From the NCBI RefSeq assembly GCF_007655135.1, contig NC_045128.1:36860811-36924810 (forward strand): 64,000 bases of DNA, in the 5' to 3' direction. The stretch comes from Punica granatum. Taxonomy: Eukaryota; Streptophyta; Magnoliopsida; Myrtales; Lythraceae. Under the pieces are notes generated by a model that worked only from the letters and a program-made list of their open reading frames with translations, had not been told where the DNA came from and ran no database searches. This document shows positions 59,021 through 64,000 of this stretch, one piece after another (the stretch's first letter is position 1; each line of letters opens with the position of its first letter). The translations under genes and the position numbers were made by a program.

Positions 59021-59245
59021 GAAGACAACGACGCCGTTTTTTGGCAATTTGGGGGGTGTTTAACGGCGTTATGTCCAGTTCATCTGCCACGTGAGATTTC
59101 CATCACGGTTGGCACGTGAAAGATGACGAGAGGACTAAAACATAAGACAGAATGGATATTGAGGGACGAAAACAATGGCAAATTTTTTTTAGGGACTGAA
59201 CCCAAGGCTTTGGAATCTTTTAGGGACCAAAACCACACTCAACTC
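59021..59245 (-). repeat. Right terminal inverted repeat of the 6-kb element
   Basis: Reverse-complement partner of 53246-53470. It contains GGGACTGAACCCAAGGC, AGGGACCAAAACCACACTC and the terminal CAACTC. Confidence 0.95.
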
Positions 59246-59254
59246 TTTTAAGGA
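59246..59254. repeat. Right 9-bp target duplication of the 6-kb element
   Basis: TTTTAAGGA, identical to 53237-53245. Its last three bases (GGA) are also the first bases of the interrupted MITE. Confidence 0.95.
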
Positions 59255-59668
59255 ATTATTACGTCATATATTACATGGTATTATCGATTTTTCAAATTTA
59301 TCACATGGTTTAAAAATATCTCAAAAAGGCTCACGATTTACATCTGGTTCTAAATCTATCCCGGCATTAATTTCTTTGTCGACATTTAACGGTGTTGTTG
59401 ATGTGGAACGTAAGTTGGCCCATTCATGCCACTATGGCCTTTTGTCATGTGATAGATTTGAGGAAAAATTAAAATCATGGAATAGATTTGAAAAAAAATT
59501 AAAATCACGGGATAAGTTTGAGCTCACTTATATTTTATTGACGGACAAATTGACAGAGTAATATATTTGAAACAAGATGTAAACCACATACATTTTTGGG
59601 TAACTTTAAAAGTATTGAATAGATTTGAGAAACCGTTGATACCATGGGATATCTGAAGTAATAATCCC
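59252..59668. mobile_element. 417-bp Mutator-type MITE, interrupted at its left tip
   Basis: Begins GGAATTATTACG; the reverse complement of its right end begins GGGATTATTACTTCAG. Inverted similarity continues inwards (ATTACATGGTATTATCG versus ATCCCATGGTATCAACG). The interior carries ATCTATCCCGGCATTAA and GTCGACATTTAACGG, linking it to the MITE at 44670-45010. Its 9-bp duplication TATTTTTAA lies at 59669-59677 on the right and, because of the nested insertion, at 53234-53242 on the left. Confidence 0.85.
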
Positions 59669-59677
59669 TATTTTTAA

Positions 59678-61530
59678 TTTGATTTTTATTATATTTTTTG
59701 TCATTTTATTTATATTAATTTAAATTTAAAAATGAGTTTTTATAGTATTATTATGACACATTGCATGCTCACAGGACACGCCGGATGCCAACTAACGGTG
59801 TGAGAGATCGAGTGATATGCGGTTGATTGTAACATTTTGAAACGTTTTATACTCAATTATTAAAAAAAAAAAATTTGTACCAAATTGTAAGATCCAAAAA
59901 AGGATTTGTACCACTAAGCTTTGTATCCTTTCATCGTGCATGAAGCCCTTTATATGAAGTCTCAACCTACGAATATATGTCACACGTGACCTTGTGTGCA
60001 CAATTGGCTGCATCATTTTCGTTTTTTCAGTTGCCGAGACATAAACCGGTGACGGATAACGCAAAAGAGAGAAAAGTATCTCCCTCTCGTGTCGATCTGG
60101 AGAAGGTTTTGTATATAACGATAGTACTACGTAAAATTATGTCACAAAACACATAAAAAAATATTATTTTTACCAATAATAAATTATTAATAATATATAT
60201 ATATTATTTTATTTACTTATTAAAAATTAAAATGATAAATCCTTATTATATCATGACATTGATACAAGCATTGCATGCAAGACTTTCTCGTCGATTTGAC
60301 CACGTTACCTGACCTTGGGACGCAAAATCCATCTGTATAAAGTAACATCAACCGTCTCACGTCACTCTTTCTATAACTAAATGCATCGCATAATAATCAC
60401 ATAGTTCGTTTCCGTAGGTGCTATCGTGCCAAAAGCATCTATCCGTAAGAAAAGAATGTACCAGAAACAACCCAACGGAAAATTGCTCCATTTTGACAAG
60501 AATCTTACCCGAGAAACAATGACTATCAAGCTTTACACGTTGGGCACATCGGCGCATGTATTACAGATATTTCGGGAAAGAAATTCTTAACATCAACCTA
60601 TGGGCCGATACTAAAGCAGTTTGGTGTTTGGCATGCTTTTTTTTTTATATCTGCTGAAACTGAAGGCTATAAATAACAGGTGTTTGGGAAACTACTTTTG
60701 CGGTCGCTAAAAAAAGTTAAAATGACATATAAGTACATTAATAAAATAAACTGTCAATTAATAATCAAGTCACATAAAACTCAATAGTGTGTTAATTACA
60801 AAAATATAAATGAATAAAACTTTTAGATTGAAATAAGACAAATTATCTAAGATTAGATTGAAATAAATAAATACAAACTTTGACATGTAGGAATACTAGC
60901 CATACATGCCATGAGAATTACAAGTAATAACAAAATATTATAGACTATGAATAAAAATACATAAAAAAGATTCAAAATTAAATTGTCTAAAGTAAAACTT
61001 AAATATATAATATTAATATGAAAATTGAAAAGAATTAGTGATCCTAAGCATGTCTGGCATTATTAGTCAAGTAAATGATCATATATTCAACAAAGAAAAA
61101 ACCGAAGTTGTTGAGAACAACCAAGAACATATTAAGAAACCAAATTAGACATCACAGACAAAAAAGAACTATCCACTTTCTTCAATTGTTGCCTTCGAAG
61201 CCAGCCAACTTTCGCAGCATGGATCTTCAGTGCTCCAAAGTACTCCCTCTCATTTTTTTTTATCTTTGAAAAGCTCAAGAGCAAAATAATATGGATCCCT
61301 ACCGGATACTATCTCAGGTAATGCATCTTAACTGTTCGACCACTTCAGCATAACTACTACAACTTGGGGGATCTATTCTCATCAACTTAGATGTTCTTAC
61401 TTCTGAATTTCTGCTCTTCAGAGTTTCTACCAGAGAATTTACGAATTTCTGCTCTTCCTTCCCTTGCTATTTACCTTCTTTCGCCACTCGAGGTTGTGAA
61501 TTGGCATCTCTCTTTCTAACTCCAGTCTCA
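59678..61530. other. AT-rich spacer including the right outer repeat arm
   Basis: About 59740-59930 is the inverted partner of 52560-52740 (see that entry). The rest is AT-rich without gene signal. At about 60620-60690 the phrases GTTTGGTGTTTGGCATGC and AGGTGTTTGGGAAAC resemble termini of Harbinger/hAT-type elements, possibly the left end of an element carrying the MYB-like pseudogene downstream. Confidence 0.45.
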
Positions 61531-62267
61531 TCAACTCAGCGAATCACTCTCATTCATCTCTTGCTCTTCCAAGTCATTGTTGTCTTCATCTAAATTGATG
61601 CAATTCTCCGCTTGATTATTTTGTGATGGTAGCACTCCGATAGATGGCGACCATGCAACATCCCCCGTTGCAGCTACATTCATGAATAGTTGATCTAATT
61701 TTTCAGCAAATTTTAGTCCTCGCATGCGGAATTTTGCTGCCTCAGGTACTTCCTCCTGCAAGGTCATTTTTCATAAAAAAAAAATTAATAATTAGTAATA
61801 TAAAAAATTATAATGGTAATGGGAAACAAGTTCATTTTTCATAAAAGTTCGTAATTAGTAAAATTAAAAATTATAATGGTAATAGAAAAATCACAAATTA
61901 ACTTTAGAAAGTACCTCCCCAGTCTTTATTTCCACCACTCAGGAGATGCAGCACTGGTTTGTCTCGATAAGTCCCAGCCAAGACATGTTTCTTTTCCTAA
62001 AAATTTTCTCCATAACTTCCACTTCTTCTTGTGTTCATTCCACTTATTTTTTAGTTGGGTTTTATCGTAATCCTTATTTGCCGCTTTAATAAAGTTGGCA
62101 ATCAGATTAGCCCACCCAATCTCATTAAAGTGGGAGGTACGGCGATTACCCACTTCCACCTCTACTATACATGCATCTATGAAAAATTTAGTGATATGAC
62201 TATCCCATTGAGGTTTCCCTCTTGATCTTGATTCATTCGAAGGGAAGAGAGTTTTTTTGCTTGCCAT
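61531..62267 (-). pseudogene. MYB/SANT-like (LIMYB/Myb_DNA-bind_3 type) gene, frameshifted
   Basis: Exon A (62267-61915) starts MASKKTLFPSNESRSRGKPQ and encodes a trihelix/SANT-like domain: WDSHITKFFIDACIVEVEVG, HFNEIGWANLIANF, KTQLKNKWNEHKKKWKLWRK, GWDLSRQTSAASPEWW. Exon B (61755-61531) continues with EEVPEAAKFRMRGLKFAEKL, DQLF, VAATGDVAWSPSIGVLPS and an acidic tail. The two fit this family well, but right after SPEWW the frame hits TAA; one missing base near 61930 would restore KIKTGE running into exon B. It is therefore a single-frameshift pseudogene or a truncated gene. Family members include L10-interacting MYB proteins and the MYB-like ORF1 of PIF/Harbinger transposons; both origins are possible. 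Confidence 0.75.
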
Positions 62268-62840
62268 CTAAATAACTGGACGAGTATAATTAGAAAAAAT
62301 AATCTATACATATCCTAATCATATGAATAATTAAACGAGTATAATTGTTTGATTCATTTTGAAGGTCCAATATTGCTTTATGTTCGAACCTTCACTATTG
62401 ATAATCATCACATACTAAAATTAGGTTCAACAGAAGTCACATACGATAACAATAAAATAAATAAATAAATAAATAAAAGGTGAAAATTTGAAGTCGATTT
62501 TTGAAATGGACGAGGGACGCGACCATGATATATATAGATAAGATAAGCACATGGATTAAGAATTTTTATAAAGTACATACAGTGATATAACAATTAAAAA
62601 AGGGTGGAGAGGGTGATTAAAAAATATAATAATATTCAGTACGTATTAGGAAAAGGCTGGGAAAGTGGAATCATGGTGAACCACCGCGATTGATAAAGAA
62701 AAGCAGTCTCAAACATTGCTTATTAATAGTTGCTTTAGGGGAAACGACGTTTACGGGAGTCGAACGTGCTCCCAAACGAAGCCTAATCCCGATTAAAAAA
62801 TGCGGTTTACGAGCTAATGAGAAATTGAGTCGATTTGTCA
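62268..62840. other. Spacer left of the edge gene
   Basis: AT-rich, with (AATA)n at about 62452-62476. Around 62765-62790 the phrase GCTCCCAAACGAAGCCTAATCC is the reverse complement of a GGATTAGGCTTCGTTTGGGA terminus and could close an element beginning near 60620. No gene is supported. Confidence 0.4.
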
Positions 62841-62849
62841 CGCCGTAGG

Positions 62850-64000
62850 GGACCGCATGGAGAGTACACTCTTCACTACTCTCTCTCTCTCTCTTTCTCT
62901 CTCTAATGGTGGCAGGCAGAGCAGACGGAGCTCAACTTTGCTGTGCAGCGGCGGGCCAATGATGGACAATACATACGTCGGCATACTGCATCGCTGCTTT
63001 AATCATGGCGGTGGGAGCATCCAGGTGATGGCGATCATAGGCCCCACCATCCTCCGGCCCTCCCGATTCCTTTCTCCGATTTCTTAATCCCCACCTCTCT
63101 GTACGGATCGCGTAACCCTAGGCGAAGCGTGGGGTTGAGACGAATAATCAATTTTAGCTGGAGCTATGATTTGCGTGGGCGCCATGTGAGTGGATTCAAG
63201 CAATCATTTTTCCCACCATTTCGATTATACCCCCCTGCTTCGGATGCTTTCTCCGGGTGAAAAGATCTCTTAAAGCTTTGCTTTTTGCACTCGTTGCGCT
63301 TTAATCTTGCGCCATTATGGTTCGAAATGGATTGGTTACTGTTCACTTTTGCAGCAATTCATAGGATTTTTAGCTGTCCTTCAACGTAGAGGAGATTCGG
63401 ATCATATCGAAGAATTGTCGGCATAATCATGCGATGCCGGACTGATTAGTAATCAAAGTCAGGCTTAGTTTATTAAAATAGTCTGATAAGCTCTTGCATT
63501 AGCATGTTGTTTGACCCTGGAGGCAAAGGAGTACTACTGGAAACTGTCCGAAGAGTTCGGATTTAGTATATAAACTTCATAAATCATGTCCGATTTGAAG
63601 AGGTCGAAGCGCATTGCGGTTAGAAAGCTAATCATTAGACTGTAAATCACGGATTTTTTTGGCTTTTTGAAGTTTTCTTGGATACATACTCATTGACTGC
63701 ACTTTGCAGCATTGTGAGCTAGATCCACGTAAATTTTGATCCAGTGAATGGTAACTATGAATAGATTTCGGTCCTATAAGGTTAATCATTGGGGGCAAAG
63801 TGAGAAGATTTTTAAAAGATTGTAAAGTGAGTCGATATCGAACAAAGTTCAGGACTTTATGGTGAATATTTTCTATGCTTTCGCAGGATTCTTCGCATAT
63901 ATAAGTAGCTGCTTGCAGGTGTAATATACATTCAAGGATTGTGTTTGGGGTCTGTGACAAGAAAACTGGGATCCATTGCAGACCAAAACATGGGCAGCAA
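62850..64000 (+). CDS. Probable 5' end of a gene extending past the right edge
   Basis: A CT-repeat-rich, GC-richer segment at about 62850-63110 looks like a promoter/5' UTR exon, followed by about 870 bp of intron-like sequence ending in ATCCATTGCAG (acceptor at 63981). The next ATG is at 63990 in ACATGGGCAGC, so the protein would begin Met-Gly-Ser. Too little is inside the window to name it. The alternative is that the region is non-coding. Confidence 0.35.

Larger units (their letters stand above)
53246..59245 (-). mobile_element. 6.0-kb Mutator-like element (MuDR type) with decayed transposase and GRF-protein gene
   Basis: Exactly 6,000 bp between perfect 9-bp duplications (TTTTAAGGA). 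Terminal inverted repeats of about 225 bp begin GAGTTGAGTGTGGTTTTGG and end around AACGGCGTCGTCGTCTTC; they differ at only a minority of positions by eye. A MURA-type transposase lies on the minus strand starting about 600 bp inside the right repeat region, and a small zinc-finger gene lies on the plus strand starting inside the left end, so the two are convergent, as mudrA and mudrB are in maize MuDR. The transposase is broken by stops, so this copy is not autonomous now. Confidence 0.95.

Noticed and set aside
63628..63960. 110-codon minus-strand frame at the right edge
   Set aside because: No family resemblance; it overlaps a likely intron of the edge gene.

Overview
This is nuclear DNA from a flowering plant. 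The protein-coding genes are intron-rich with canonical GT-AG junctions, the spacers are AT-rich, and the genes include a DYW-type PPR protein, a plant bHLH and TIR-NBS-LRR immune genes. Full TIR-NBS-LRR genes are characteristic of dicots and absent from grasses, so a dicot is likely; I cannot fix the species. No organellar, bacterial or viral replicon is visible. LAYOUT 0-19 kb (gene-dense, housekeeping): a TIR-NBS-LRR gene on the minus strand runs off the left edge; then a single-exon PPR-DYW editing factor (+), a seven-exon alkaline-ceramidase-like membrane protein (-), a 20-exon importin-4/IMB4-type karyopherin (+), and a bHLH factor (-). The ceramidase-like and importin genes diverge from a shared 577-bp promoter interval carrying TGGGCC/GGCCCA motifs. 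19-27 kb: AT-rich spacer with one compact LTR element (22868-25167) that keeps only a gag-like frame. 27-38 kb: a five-exon DHHC S-acyltransferase (+), a Mutator-type non-autonomous element with an internal fold-back (30601-32063), and a 14-exon membralin-like gene (+). 38-49 kb: a small immune-gene island with two TIR-only paralogues (41908-42622 and 47988-48764) set among local tandem duplications, a Helitron, a MITE, SINEs and a LINE remnant. The second TIR-only gene sits behind two tandem copies of its own roughly 1-kb promoter. 49-60 kb: a nest of transposons. A 6,000-bp Mutator-like element (53246-59245) with long terminal inverted repeats and a perfect 9-bp target duplication carries a decayed MURA-type transposase on the minus strand and, convergent to it, an intact small GRF-zinc-finger/transmembrane protein. 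It is inserted into the first three bases of a 417-bp MITE whose own perfect 9-bp target duplication is now split to the two sides of the 6-kb element. 60-64 kb: a frameshifted MYB/SANT-like (LIMYB-type) pseudogene and the apparent 5' end of another gene at the right edge. HOW THE PARTS RELATE: the housekeeping genes look independent, apart from the divergent promoter pair. The immune genes (one full TNL, two TIR-only) share the exon 1 (TIR)/exon 2 architecture and splice phase, so the TIR-only genes read as truncated TNL derivatives. The mobile elements record sequential insertions, and the in-frame stops in the two largest can be explained by C-to-T transitions. All exon boundaries were read by eye from splice consensus and protein continuity; no alignment or database search was run.
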